Shown: positions 28,057 through 35,488 of the stretch, one piece after another
Position numbering within the stretch: position 1 is the first letter of the stretch
Layout: every line of letters starts with the position of its first letter
Virus record (IMG/VR): IMGVR_UViG_3300045051_000987
Coordinates: 1-64,000 of that record
Source: a virus
Direction: 5' to 3' (one strand)
DNA length: 64,000 nt
The notes under the pieces: model-generated
The model's input: only the letters and a program-made list of their open reading frames with translations
The model's database searches: none
Told to the model about the DNA's origin: nothing
Made by a program: the position numbers and the translations under genes

Positions 28057-30122
28057 CACGCCCCCTTTGCGATCGGAACCGTCGGCTTGATCGCGAACTT
28101 CTTCACCAGCTCGTCGAGCGGCATCGTGATGCGCTCCTCTTCGAGCGCGGGCGCCGGATCGGTGCCCGTCGTCGTGTCGCCGGCACGCACGGCCGCGATG
28201 TGCTCGGCGTGCGCCTGCTCTTCCTCGAGCTTCTCGAGCTCGTCGCGGAGGCCGAGGATCGTGCCGGCGAACGCCATGAGGTTCTTCGTCGAGGTCTTCG
28301 TCGCGCGGACGTTCGCCGCCCACGTGAGTACTTGCCCCGCGCGTCCCTTCGCGGCCGGCTTCGGCGCCGGCTTCTTCTCGCCGCCCGCGTCGGCGCCCTC
28401 TTCCGCAGCGGCTCCGGGGCCCTTCGGCGCCGTGCTTTCGTCGAGGCCGGGGATCTTGCCGTCGAGCGATCCGTCGAGCGGTACGCCGACCTGCGTGAGC
28501 ATCGTGGGCTGGTAGACCCAATCGGCGTCGATCTTCGGGAGCGGGCTGTTGAAGACGAGCTCGGCCGCGAGCCGGCGCGCGTCGTTCGGCACGAGCACGT
28601 TGGCGGTCGTGAGGTCGGCGATGATCTCGGCGAGCACCTTCGGGTCGCGCACGACGGTGCTGTTCGACTGGAACTTCCAGAACCGGATCCCGAGCGAGCC
28701 GAGCACGATGCGGTTCATGAAGAAGTCGAACTCGACGCGCTCGGGCCCGAAGACCTGAGCCTCGGCGAACTCGAGCGCCGCGTCGGCCGTCGCGCGGTTG
28801 AAGTCGCGCACGTCGCCTCGAAGCATGCGGCTCAATCGGAACTGCATGCCGATCTTGTCGAGGCCTCGCTCGTCGTACTTCTGGAAGAGCCCGTCGCCTT
28901 GCTGCGCGCTCGTGAGCGGGCGGAGCTCGATCTTGAGGCGCCCCGCGGCGAGCGGATCGCCCTCGTTGCCCTGCGCGGGCTCGCCTTCGATCACGAGGAT
29001 TTTGTGAAAGTTGCGCGCGCCCTTGATCTCGTTGTCGATGTAGTCGCGGATGTTGGTCACGCTCTCGCTCGACACGCGCCCGCCGGAGACGAGCAGTGCG
29101 AGCGGGGGCACGCTCTTGTTCTCGAAGTAGAGGTAGTTGACCTCTTCCGCGGAGCGCATGCCGAGCACGCTGATCAACGTGCCGATCCATCGAGGTACGC
29201 CGTACTGCGTGCGCGGCGCGTGGATGCGGAAGTGCATGATCTCAGTCGCGGGGAGCGCCGGGCCTTCGTCCCCGCGTCCGGGCTCCTTCGTCGAGAGCTC
29301 GAGCGCGCTCGAGTAAGTCCGGCCGGTGCGCGAGCTCATCACGCGCGGATCGCCGAACTCCTTGAAGTAGACCACGCGCGAGTCGATGACCTGCACGAAG
29401 CGGCGGAAGCGTCGCTTGAGGCGCTCGGTACGCACCGAGATCGGCGACACGCGCACGGGCACCTTGATCTCGACGAACTGCGGGCCTTGCGGGAGCAGGC
29501 GCATCGTGTGGGCCTGCACGTAGTTGAACTGCGCGACGCGGTTCGTGTCGTCGCGGAGCACCTCCCAATAGCCGTTGCCCGTGACCTCGAGATCCTGTCG
29601 CGTGCGCTTGCGGAGCGAGATGAAGCTCTCCTCGATGGTCGCCATCTCGAAGAAGAGGTCGAGCTTGTGCCGCTCGATCCGCATCTCGTCTTGGATGATC
29701 GAGATCCGCTTCGCGACCTCGTCAGCGGTGGGCACGAGCTTCTCGACGATCTTGCCGGCGTCCTTCGCGGCGAGGCGCTCGATGTAGATCGCGTTCGCGA
29801 CCTGCGCGACGAGATCATCGCTGTCGAGATCGATGAGCGGCTCGAAGTGATGCCCGTTGCCGTCGATGTTCGTCGCGTACGCGTCGACGCTCGGGCGGAG
29901 CGCGCTCGAGCACTCGAAGACCTCGCACAGCGTGCTCATGTTGAAAGGCGGGACGATCGCGCCGGCCTCGAAGAACGCCTTGCGAGCGGTCTCCTCGTCG
30001 ATCGTGTTCGTGAGCTCGCGGGGCCGCCCGTCGCCACCGATCATGATCGACTTGAGCACCGGCGATCGCGTCACGCGCTCGACGCGCTTCTCGGTCTCGC
30101 TCTTCTTCACCCGACTTCGCAT
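28056..30122 (-). CDS. Portal protein (PBSX/SPP1-type)
   Basis: 688 aa from ATG 30122 (TGATG overlap). Typical portal parts are visible: FNMSTLCEVFECSSALRPSV (about 59-78), EESFISLRKRTRQDLEVTGN (about 155-174, with GYWEVLRD), EIMHFRIHAPRTQYGVPRW (about 300-318), YLYFENKSVPPLALLVSGG, and LDKIGMQFRLSRMLRGD. The C-terminal about 130 residues are Pro/Ala/Lys/Glu-rich and end in a helical tail. It forms the dodecameric DNA gate at the capsid vertex. Confidence 0.93.
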   Translation of the reverse strand: MRSRVKKSETEKRVERVTRSPVLKSIMIGGDGRPRELTNTIDEETARKAFFEAGAIVPPFNMSTLCEVFECSSALRPSVDAYATNIDGNGHHFEPLIDLDSDDLVAQVANAIYIERLAAKDAGKIVEKLVPTADEVAKRISIIQDEMRIERHKLDLFFEMATIEESFISLRKRTRQDLEVTGNGYWEVLRDDTNRVAQFNYVQAHTMRLLPQGPQFVEIKVPVRVSPISVRTERLKRRFRRFVQVIDSRVVYFKEFGDPRVMSSRTGRTYSSALELSTKEPGRGDEGPALPATEIMHFRIHAPRTQYGVPRWIGTLISVLGMRSAEEVNYLYFENKSVPPLALLVSGGRVSSESVTNIRDYIDNEIKGARNFHKILVIEGEPAQGNEGDPLAAGRLKIELRPLTSAQQGDGLFQKYDERGLDKIGMQFRLSRMLRGDVRDFNRATADAALEFAEAQVFGPERVEFDFFMNRIVLGSLGIRFWKFQSNSTVVRDPKVLAEIIADLTTANVLVPNDARRLAAELVFNSPLPKIDADWVYQPTMLTQVGVPLDGSLDGKIPGLDESTAPKGPGAAAEEGADAGGEKKPAPKPAAKGRAGQVLTWAANVRATKTSTKNLMAFAGTILGLRDELEKLEEEQAHAEHIAAVRAGDTTTGTDPAPALEEERITMPLDELVKKFAIKPTVPIAKGA

Positions 30123-30433
30123 CACGCCTCCGCGCGGACGTTCATCCCGCCGTACATCACGACCGGATCGCCATCCGTGAAGGCCGCTGTGCGCACGCGC
30201 AGCATGCGGAACGAGCCCTCGTAGAACACGATCTCGGGCGCTGTGATCTGATCGATCTCGACCCACGTCACGCCGTCGTTCGAGACCTCGACGCGCAGGT
30301 TCGCGGTGAAGGTGCCGGAGACCTGGATCGTGTGGTCGATGCAGATCTCGGGGTAGCGCGAGGGTGAGCCCTCACTGAGCGGGCCCGGCGTGGCGTCGCG
30401 CTTCACGTCGACGGCGTGGAACTCGGGGCGCAT
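30122..30433 (-). CDS. Beta-sandwich protein, tandem paralogue A
   Basis: 103 aa from ATG 30433. It shares a pattern with the next gene upstream: IQVSGTFTANLRVEVSNDGV then VEIDQITAPEIVFYEGSFRMLRVR and a final YGGMN. These look like small galactose-binding-like or decoration folds with an S(N/D)DG(V/S)TW turn. Tandem duplication upstream of portal is unusual. A virion-surface or portal-associated role is inferred. Confidence 0.65.
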   Translation of the reverse strand: MRPEFHAVDVKRDATPGPLSEGSPSRYPEICIDHTIQVSGTFTANLRVEVSNDGVTWVEIDQITAPEIVFYEGSFRMLRVRTAAFTDGDPVVMYGGMNVRAEA

Positions 30434-30434
30434 C

Positions 30435-30728
30435 TCAGAAGGCCCTTCCGTCGAAGCCACCGAACGACGCCGCTGGTGCGCCGCTCGCGAAGACAGTCGT
30501 GCGCATGCGGAGGTAACGCACCGTGTGCGGAATCGGGTGCACGCCGGGCGCGGTGATGTCGCCGGTGAGATCCGCCCACGTAGAGCCATCGAGCGAGCCC
30601 TGCACGCGCACGGTCGCATCGAAGGTCCCCGACACGATCACCGTCTTCTCGGTGAAGCGATCGACGACGATCGACGCGCCGCTCGCGACGGACGCGGGGG
30701 TGGGCATGGCCTTGCTCTCGAACCTCAT
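30435..30728 (-). CDS. Beta-sandwich protein, tandem paralogue B
   Basis: 97 aa from ATG 30728. Aligns end to end with its downstream neighbour: VIVSGTFDATVRVQGSLDGS, WADLTGDITAPGVHPIPHTV, RYLRMRTT, then FGGFDG. Stop and start are separated by 1 nt. The pair seems to have arisen by gene duplication. Function unknown. Confidence 0.65.
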   Translation of the reverse strand: MRFESKAMPTPASVASGASIVVDRFTEKTVIVSGTFDATVRVQGSLDGSTWADLTGDITAPGVHPIPHTVRYLRMRTTVFASGAPAASFGGFDGRAF

Positions 30729-31042
30729 CGGCCACCTCCGCCGATCACGCGGTGCTTCGAGGTCGGGCGATCGTCCTTCACCGTGGCGAGGTGCGCGACG
30801 AGCGTCGTCGCCGGGCCCGTGCGCGCGCCGAGCGCGATGGTCGCGACGATGCCCTGATCGGGCGCGTGCGAGAGCGAGACGACGTCGCAGCCCTGCGCCT
30901 CGAGCTTCGCGCGCACGAGCGTCGCGGCGTGATCGGGGTGCTTCGCCTCGATGTTGAACGCGAGGCTCGGCTCCTCCTTCCCCGGATCGCGGGGGTCCTT
31001 GGCCTTGCGGAAGACGCGCACCTTGAATCGCTTCGTCGCCAT
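30725..31042 (-). CDS. Unknown 105-aa basic protein
   Basis: ATG at 31042, with a TACGCT box 7 nt upstream (probably leaderless). Strand-helix-strand layout (RFKVRVFRKAKDPRDPG, LAFNIEAKHPDHAATLVRAK, CDVVSLSHAPDQGIVATIAL) resembling small ferredoxin-like folds, with a Lys/Arg/Gly tail. Its stop overlaps the next start by 4 nt. No family recognised. Confidence 0.6.
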   Translation of the reverse strand: MATKRFKVRVFRKAKDPRDPGKEEPSLAFNIEAKHPDHAATLVRAKLEAQGCDVVSLSHAPDQGIVATIALGARTGPATTLVAHLATVKDDRPTSKHRVIGGGGR

Positions 31043-31049
31043 GCGCGCG

Positions 31050-31055
31050 AGCGTA
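31050..31055 (-). promoter_or_regulatory. Class 1 -10-like box before 31042
   Basis: TACGCT preceded by GGC, 7 nt upstream of ATG 31042; a palindrome copy lies about 31 bp further upstream. Confidence 0.45.
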
Positions 31056-31086
31056 GCCGATCACGCGGGACGTCACGACGCGCCGG

Positions 31087-31104
31087 TGTTCACCCGGGTG
31101 AACA
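31087..31104. repeat. Dispersed 18-bp palindrome, copy 5
   Basis: In the 65-bp gap between the stop at 31108 and the leaderless start at 31042, upstream of the putative -35 region. Confidence 0.9.
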
Positions 31105-31107
31105 CGC

Positions 31108-31743
31108 TCAGGCCGAGCGCAGCTCCCTCCGGACCTCAGCGATCCACCTCGAGCGCTCAGGGCTCGCATCTTCGAGTCGTTCGGCGAGCGACGCTTCGAT
31201 CTCCTTCACGAGGCCGGGCCCCGGAAGATCGCCGGAGTCGAAGGGCACCTTCGGGAAGGTCGTGCGGAAGAGGTGCTCGTACGCGCGCCCGTCGTGGTGC
31301 GTCAGCGGGTGACGAAGCGAGACCTCGACGAAGATGCCGAGCAGCTCGGGGCCCGTGATCCTCCCGAGCGCGTCCCACGTGGCCGGCTTCCACGCCTCGG
31401 ACGGCTCCGAGGGCACGCGCTCGAGCATGGCGCCCACGTGCGCGCGGAAGAGCATCTCGGAGAACCGCACGGGCGCCGTGGGCCGAAGGAGGAGCATCAC
31501 GTTCCGCGGCTCGCCCGCATCGATCGGGAGCATGCCAGCGGACCGAGGCCATCGATCGCGACACGCTCGATCGGCGAAGTCGTGCCGATCGAGCGTGCGC
31601 GTGATGTCGACGACGGGCGCGCCGAGCTCGGTGAGCACACCCTCGATCGTCTTCTTCGGGTTCGACCGGATCTCGACGTCGATGCGCAACAGAAGCTCGA
31701 GCTGTGGGGAAGGCGCCGAGGCCTTCTTCACGCGGGCCTTCAT
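31108..31743 (-). CDS. Unknown 211-aa protein
   Basis: ATG at 31743 (ATGA overlap with the gene before). Mixed alpha/beta: LELLLRIDVEIRSNPKKTIE, MLLLRPTAPVRFSEMLFRAH, LGIFVEVSLRHPLTHHDGRA, ending in a charged C-terminal helix. No Cys cluster or known catalytic motif. It is the last gene before the head module and its product cannot be named. Confidence 0.6.
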   Translation of the reverse strand: MKARVKKASAPSPQLELLLRIDVEIRSNPKKTIEGVLTELGAPVVDITRTLDRHDFADRACRDRWPRSAGMLPIDAGEPRNVMLLLRPTAPVRFSEMLFRAHVGAMLERVPSEPSEAWKPATWDALGRITGPELLGIFVEVSLRHPLTHHDGRAYEHLFRTTFPKVPFDSGDLPGPGLVKEIEASLAERLEDASPERSRWIAEVRRELRSA

Positions 31744-31955
31744 GAAGGCATGTCCGCCGCCGAGCGGTAGACGCGGAACCGACGCGCACCCGGCTTCCAT
31801 CGAGCGGGGTCGTCGGGATCTCCGACGTCGACGGCACGCGCGTTCTCGTCGAGCCCGAAGAAGCTGATCGCGCTCCTCGCGCTCATCGCCACGACCGACA
31901 GATAACCCACGGGCTCGATCGTCACCCCGTTCTTCGTCTTCGTCCTCGCTCTCAT
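31740..31955 (-). CDS. Unknown 71-aa protein
   Basis: ATG at 31955 with GAGGAA 5 nt upstream, overlapping the previous stop (ATGA); an in-frame GTG at 31976 is the alternative. N-terminal Arg/Lys/Thr-rich tail, then GVTIEPVGYLSVVAMSARSA and a FGLDENARAVDVGDPDDP turn, ending RRFRVYRSAADMP. Could be a small structural or regulatory protein; no family recognised. Confidence 0.55.
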   Translation of the reverse strand: MRARTKTKNGVTIEPVGYLSVVAMSARSAISFFGLDENARAVDVGDPDDPARWKPGARRFRVYRSAADMPS

Positions 31956-32458
31956 GCGTTCCTCGTTCCTCTGCACGCGGGGTAGCCCGTGCAGCCGTAG
32001 AAGCGTCTCGTCTTGTCCTTCGTCGTGCGGAGGGCCATCGGGAGCCCGCAGAGCGTGCAGCCGGGCACGCCGCGCGCCTCGTCGTACGCGAGCCTGATCA
32101 TCCGTCGGAGCCGCTCGAGGAACGTCCCGATGCGATCCCCGTCGCCATGCGGCGCTGTGCGGAGCACCTTCCTCGACTCGTCGAGCGGTTGGAAGCGATC
32201 GGGCGTCACTGTCCCGACGACGATCCGCACGGCGTCGTCACCGCAGTCCCGGACCTCCTTCGCGCCGAGCGCGAGGGACGTGTAGACCCGCACCACCGCC
32301 TTCGAGCCACGGGGCCCGACGTCGAAGAGGATCTCGCGACCCTGACGACCCTCGACGAACGTCCCGCCGGCTTCCACCACGCGGGCCCCGATGTCTCGGA
32401 GCTCGGCGAGGAGGCGATCGGCGGGGACCGCCACGAAGCGCGATCCCCAGCCCTTCAC
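31952..32458 (-). CDS. Protein with topoisomerase-type C-terminal zinc ribbon
   Basis: 168 aa from GTG 32458 (GTGA overlap). The C-terminal 40 residues contain GCTLCGLPMALRTTKDK then FYGCTGYPACRGT: CxxC plus CxxxxxC with the aromatic spacing of topoisomerase I C-terminal zinc fingers, which bind single-stranded DNA. The N-terminal part is an alpha/beta domain (FVAVPADRLLAELRDIGARV, GREILFDVGPRGSKAVVRVY) of unknown kind. It is probably a nucleic-acid-binding early protein. Confidence 0.65.
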   Translation of the reverse strand: MKGWGSRFVAVPADRLLAELRDIGARVVEAGGTFVEGRQGREILFDVGPRGSKAVVRVYTSLALGAKEVRDCGDDAVRIVVGTVTPDRFQPLDESRKVLRTAPHGDGDRIGTFLERLRRMIRLAYDEARGVPGCTLCGLPMALRTTKDKTRRFYGCTGYPACRGTRNA

Positions 32459-32625
32459 TCGCCACCCATCCGGCGCTCGTACCAGCGGCGCGCGCCGCCC
32501 TCGGTCTTGAAGCGCTTCGACTTCGTGAACGTCATCGCGAGCCACTCGCCGTTCTCCTGGGGGAACACGCCAGCGCTCACCGTCTCGTGGTTCCCGAGGT
32601 CGATCTTCATGTTCGGCGTCGTCAT
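32455..32625 (-). CDS. Small 56-aa protein behind a class 3 promoter and leader
   Basis: ATG at 32625 with AAGGAG 6 nt upstream, preceded by the stem-loop leader and TGGCGC-N17-TATACC promoter. MKIDLGNHETVSAGVFPQE then WLAMTFTKSKRFKTEGGARR with several aromatic/basic residues. It looks like a small folded protein often called hypothetical in phages. Translation and promoter support are better than sequence recognition. Confidence 0.65.
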   Translation of the reverse strand: MTTPNMKIDLGNHETVSAGVFPQENGEWLAMTFTKSKRFKTEGGARRWYERRMGGE

Positions 32626-32632
32626 CTTCTGC

Positions 32633-32649
32633 TCCTTGGGGCAAGCCCC
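32633..32649 (-). promoter_or_regulatory. Stem-loop + Shine-Dalgarno leader, copy A
   Basis: GGGGCTTGCCCC AAGGAG just before ATG 32625. The perfect 4-bp GGGG/CCCC stem abuts the ribosome-binding site. Confidence 0.6.
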
Positions 32650-32663
32650 GTTCGATTGATTTA

Positions 32664-32692
32664 GGTATACAGCCGACCGCCCAAAGGCGCCA
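32664..32692 (-). promoter_or_regulatory. Class 3 promoter, copy A
   Basis: TGGCGC (32687-32692), 17-bp spacer, TATACC (32664-32669), followed by CTAAATCAATCGA shared with copies B and C. A run TTTTTCTTC lies just upstream. Confidence 0.7.
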
Positions 32693-32723
32693 GAAGAAAA
32701 ACGACGACTGTTGAAAAAAGATT

Positions 32724-32921
32724 CTAGGGCTCGATCCACCCGATCGCGCGGAGCACCGCGACGACGAAGACGATCTTGATCCCGATGACGAGGCCGGCGA
32801 TCACGAGCAGCCCGACGACCCTCGCAGCGTTCCCGGCCATCTTCCACCCATCGTCACGGTGGGCGTTCTCGGCTTCGGCCTCGCGCTCGATGCGCTGCAA
32901 CTCCCTCTCGAATCGATCCAT
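32724..32921 (-). CDS. Small single-span membrane protein
   Basis: 65 aa, ATG at 32921. N-terminal 35 residues are a charged helix (DRFERELQRIEREAEAENAH), followed by one transmembrane helix (about 36-58, VVGLLVIAGLVIGIKIVFVV) and a short AIGWIEP end. It could be a phage membrane accessory protein, for example superinfection exclusion or holin-like, but there is no direct evidence. A T-rich stretch after its stop leads into the class 3 promoter. Confidence 0.65.
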   Translation of the reverse strand: MDRFERELQRIEREAEAENAHRDDGWKMAGNAARVVGLLVIAGLVIGIKIVFVVAVLRAIGWIEP

Positions 32922-32942
32922 CGGTCACCTCGGTGTTGAACA

Positions 32943-33416
32943 TCACGAACGAACGGCGATCGCGCCGGTGCGCTTCTCGATGCGATCGAAGACCTGATCA
33001 CGCTGCTCGCCCACCACGTTCGGCGAGACGAGGAACGCGCACCGCGCGCAGAGGCGGAAGCGCCGGCCGGGGAACGTGCTCGGCGTCGACAGACGCACGC
33101 GCGGGGCCTTGAGCGTGCTGCACGCGTCGCACGGGAGGATCATGGCGCGCGCGGCGCGGCACTCCTCCGCGGTGAGCACGATCACGATCGGGAGCTGACG
33201 GTAGCGGGGCGTCCCCTCGGGCGCCGAGCTCACGCCGTAGGCGATGGCGCGCGAGCTCGCGATCGAGGGGCGCGGGTGCGCCGGCACGATGTCGAGGATC
33301 TCACCGGGCTCGAGGAGCGTCAGGGCGAATGGGCGAGCCTCCTCGACGTAGAAGGCCGTGGGCGCCGTGTTCATCGCGTTGTGCCAGACGCCGTTCACGA
33401 GGGTGGGGTTGAACAT
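32943..33416 (-). CDS. Protein with two CxxC motifs (zinc ribbon)
   Basis: 157 aa from ATG 33416. Mid-region FALTLLEPGEILDIVPAHPR and PIVIVLTAEECRAARAM lead to two CxxC pairs, CDAC (about 103-106) and CARC (about 128-131), spaced as in zinc ribbons. The end is FDRIEKRTGAIAVRS. It is probably nucleic-acid or protein binding. A longer ORF (to 33740) is shadow. Confidence 0.6.
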   Translation of the reverse strand: MFNPTLVNGVWHNAMNTAPTAFYVEEARPFALTLLEPGEILDIVPAHPRPSIASSRAIAYGVSSAPEGTPRYRQLPIVIVLTAEECRAARAMILPCDACSTLKAPRVRLSTPSTFPGRRFRLCARCAFLVSPNVVGEQRDQVFDRIEKRTGAIAVRS

Positions 33417-33418
33417 GA

Positions 33419-33889
33419 TCAGGTGTCCTTTCGATTCCAGAGGGAGAGACGCGCCGAGCAGCACTGCGAGACGATCGATTCGACGCGCTTCTCGCGATGC
33501 ATGGAGGCCTCGCCATAGAGGCGCGTGACCGCTGCGCCGAGCGCCGTGACGATCGCGCGAGAGAGCACCTCCTCGGGAGCCTCGCGGGCGCCGTCGGAGT
33601 AGTCGGGCGAGCCGTACGCGCACCCGGCGACCCCGTTCTCGAACGATTCGTAGCCGCGCGCGCGGATGCGCACGTTCGCGAACCAGTAGGTCTCGCCTTC
33701 CTCGACGCAGGCCCACACGTCTTCGGTGAGGTGGACCCACGAGCAGCCCTCTTGGGCCATGTCCGAGACCGAGAAGGGGAGGAGCCCGCCATGCGGGGAG
33801 AGGACCGGCGGGGTGTCTCCGTCGAGGCGTGAGGATGCGAGCGCGCGCGCTGCGGTCTCGGATGCGGGGGTGTTGCTCGGATGGATCAT
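33419..33889 (-). CDS. Unknown 156-aa protein
   Basis: ATG at 33889 with GGAGAC upstream; a longer ORF (to 33997) overlaps the next gene and was rejected. Contains GCSWVHLTEDVWACVEEGET, WFANVRIRARGYESFENG, and a helix AIVTALGAAVTRLYGEAS; ends SIVSQCCSARLSLWNRK with two adjacent Cys. No known family. Sits in a run of small genes that share the leader seen at 32.6-36.2 kb. Confidence 0.6.
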   Translation of the reverse strand: MIHPSNTPASETAARALASSRLDGDTPPVLSPHGGLLPFSVSDMAQEGCSWVHLTEDVWACVEEGETYWFANVRIRARGYESFENGVAGCAYGSPDYSDGAREAPEEVLSRAIVTALGAAVTRLYGEASMHREKRVESIVSQCCSARLSLWNRKDT

Positions 33890-33899
33890 GATGGTCTCC

Positions 33900-34109
33900 T
33901 CAGAAGCCTGCGCCGCCGTGCCATGCACCGGGGCCGTTGTCGGTGTCGATGAGCACGTCGTCGACGCGCACCGCACGCGTCCAGAGGTGCTCGCCACGCT
34001 TCACGCGGGGGTGGGTCTGTCCGGTCCAGAAGCGCTCGAGCTCTTCGGCCGTCGCCGCGCGGAGGTGAGCGCCGGTGGTGGGGTGCACGGCGACGTAGGT
34101 GGTGGGCAT
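33900..34109 (-). CDS. Unknown 69-aa protein
   Basis: ATG at 34109. TTYVAVHPTTGAHLRAATAEE, then ERFWTGQTHPRVKRGEHLWT, then VDDVLIDTDNGPGAWHGGAG: strand-rich with several His and Trp. Small single-domain phage protein of unknown role, co-oriented and closely spaced with neighbours. Confidence 0.55.
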   Translation of the reverse strand: MPTTYVAVHPTTGAHLRAATAEELERFWTGQTHPRVKRGEHLWTRAVRVDDVLIDTDNGPGAWHGGAGF

Positions 34110-34140
34110 CGTCTTGATCTCCTCGAAGGGTGCGCCGAGC

Positions 34141-34353
34141 TCAGCCGACCATCGTCATCACGACGTCGCGGATGCGCTGCATCTCGCTCGCGGTGAGGTC
34201 CGGCTCGTTGACCGAGAGCACGCGATCGGCCTGGTGGGCGATCTCGCGATCCGAGCACCACGACTCGATCTCGTGCTCGGGCACCTCGTGGTGGCGAGCG
34301 ATGCTCACCAGGAAGGAGGCCATCTCGCGGGTGGTGGTCGTGCGCTTCGTCAT
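34141..34353 (-). CDS. Small helical protein behind class 3 promoter B
   Basis: 70 aa, ATG at 34353. Basic Thr-rich start, then helices (MASFLVSIARHHEVPEHEIE, IAHQADRVLSVNEPDLTASE, MQRIRDVVMTMVG). It is preceded by a class 3 promoter and an AAGGAG-type site 6 nt upstream with the stem-loop leader. Possibly a small regulatory protein; no family recognised. Confidence 0.6.
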   Translation of the reverse strand: MTKRTTTTREMASFLVSIARHHEVPEHEIESWCSDREIAHQADRVLSVNEPDLTASEMQRIRDVVMTMVG

Positions 34354-34360
34354 CGTCAGC

Positions 34361-34377
34361 TCCTTGGGGTGAACCCC
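34361..34377 (-). promoter_or_regulatory. Stem-loop + Shine-Dalgarno leader, copy B
   Basis: GGGGTTCACCCC AAGGAGC before ATG 34353; loop differs from copies A and C while the GGGG/CCCC stem is kept (compensated conservation of structure). Confidence 0.6.
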
Positions 34378-34391
34378 GTTCGATTGATTTA

Positions 34392-34420
34392 GGTATACAG
34401 CACCCCTCCGAATCGCGCCA
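34392..34420 (-). promoter_or_regulatory. Class 3 promoter, copy B
   Basis: TGGCGC (34415-34420), 17-bp spacer, TATACC (34392-34397), with CTTTTTTCTC directly upstream and CTAAATCAATCGA downstream. Confidence 0.7.
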
Positions 34421-34449
34421 GAGAAAAAAGCACGCGGTCGATTCTTTTT

Positions 34450-35274
34450 TCATTCCTCGATCGGACGGTACCCCGTGCGTGCGACCTGACCGAGCATCTC
34501 CCGACGCCAATCGAGCGCCGTGGGAAGGTCGTTCTGCATCCCCGTCTTCTCACGTCGCTCGTGGAAGCTCCACGCGAGAGAGTCTGCCGATCGGAAGCTC
34601 GATCCCGCGAGCGCGATCAGCCCGGTCTTCTTGAGGCCGAAGCCGTGGAGGTTCCGCAGCTCGAGATCGTCGAGGCGCATCGTCACGCGGAGGAGCAGAT
34701 CGGTCGACTGACGACGGCACACCGATCCGACGCCGACGACGGGCTCCTTCGAGAGATCGACGCCCGCGCGCGCGTAGAGCTCGGCGCAATCGAGGTAGGA
34801 CGCCGAGAGCCACCCTTGAAGCACCGGCGCGATCGGGAGGTCGGGCGCGATGCTCCGCAGCTCGAGGAAGTTGTCGACCGTGCGCCGCTGGTGCTCCTCG
34901 ACGCTCAGGCCCGTCTTCGCCGTCACGACGGGCTCGCACATCCAGTCCATGGGCGCCGCCCATTCGAGCTGTCCGACCTCGTCTCGAAGGCGCCGCACGT
35001 CGTCGCAGTACTCGCGCGGCGTGCGCGTCCACCGGCCGTGCTTGTTGAGCTCGGTGAAGCCCCCGGAGTCGAGCGCCCACGGGCCCCGAGCGCGCGGGAG
35101 ACGCGCCATCGCACCGAAGGCCTGACGCGCCACGAAGAGCCGGCACGGGGCCTCCGCGAGCCACCCCGGGCGGTGCACGCCGAGATAGAAGCGGAGGGGC
35201 ATGTCGGAACCCGCGTAGACCGGCGCGGGGGCCTTCACGCGGCCCGGGATCAGGCTGAGGTCGAGCTGACGCAT
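34450..35274 (-). CDS. dpdA: DpdA-family 7-deazaguanine DNA transglycosylase (TGT-like)
   Basis: 274 aa, ATG at 35274. It matches the short phage DpdA type, relatives of tRNA-guanine transglycosylase that swap guanine in DNA for a 7-deazaguanine: FYLGVHRPGWL (29-39), PWALDSGGFTEL (65-76, Asp69 in DSGGF), MDWMCEP (109-115), PVLQGW (150-155), VVGVGSVCRRQ (179-189), HGFGLK (210-215) and SADSLAWSF (229-237). The zinc Cys cluster of tRNA TGTs is absent, as usual for this group. No preQ0 synthesis genes (FolE, QueD, QueE, QueC) were seen in the window, so the base may come from the host or from genes outside. Confidence 0.85.
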   Translation of the reverse strand: MRQLDLSLIPGRVKAPAPVYAGSDMPLRFYLGVHRPGWLAEAPCRLFVARQAFGAMARLPRARGPWALDSGGFTELNKHGRWTRTPREYCDDVRRLRDEVGQLEWAAPMDWMCEPVVTAKTGLSVEEHQRRTVDNFLELRSIAPDLPIAPVLQGWLSASYLDCAELYARAGVDLSKEPVVGVGSVCRRQSTDLLLRVTMRLDDLELRNLHGFGLKKTGLIALAGSSFRSADSLAWSFHERREKTGMQNDLPTALDWRREMLGQVARTGYRPIEE

Positions 35275-35278
35275 GGGA

Positions 35279-35488
35279 TCACCGCGGGAGGTTGAGACCG
35301 GCGCGGCGGAGCGCGGCGCGCGTGTTCTCGATCGCGCGGTTGCCGCCGCCGGGCGTCGAAGGGGTGAAGACCACCGCGCCCGTCGGCGACTTGAAGCGGA
35401 GGTGCCCGCCGCCGGTCTTCTCGACCGACCATCCCTGATCGATCGCCGCCTTCACGAACGGGCGGAGCTCGCGATGCACGGCGATCAC
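35279..35488 (-). CDS. HicA/YcfA-like small protein
   Basis: 69 aa from GTG 35488 (GTGA overlap). It follows the HicA double-stranded RNA-binding pattern: GWSVEKTGGGHLRFKSPTG (about 18-36) with GGGH in place of the usual GSH, then VVFTPSTP and NRAIENTRAALRRAGL. HicA toxins are mRNA interferases neutralised by HicB. No HicB-like partner is evident next to it, so it may be a solitary or re-purposed version. The catalytic His (of GGGH) is present. Confidence 0.65.
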   Translation of the reverse strand: MIAVHRELRPFVKAAIDQGWSVEKTGGGHLRFKSPTGAVVFTPSTPGGGNRAIENTRAALRRAGLNLPR

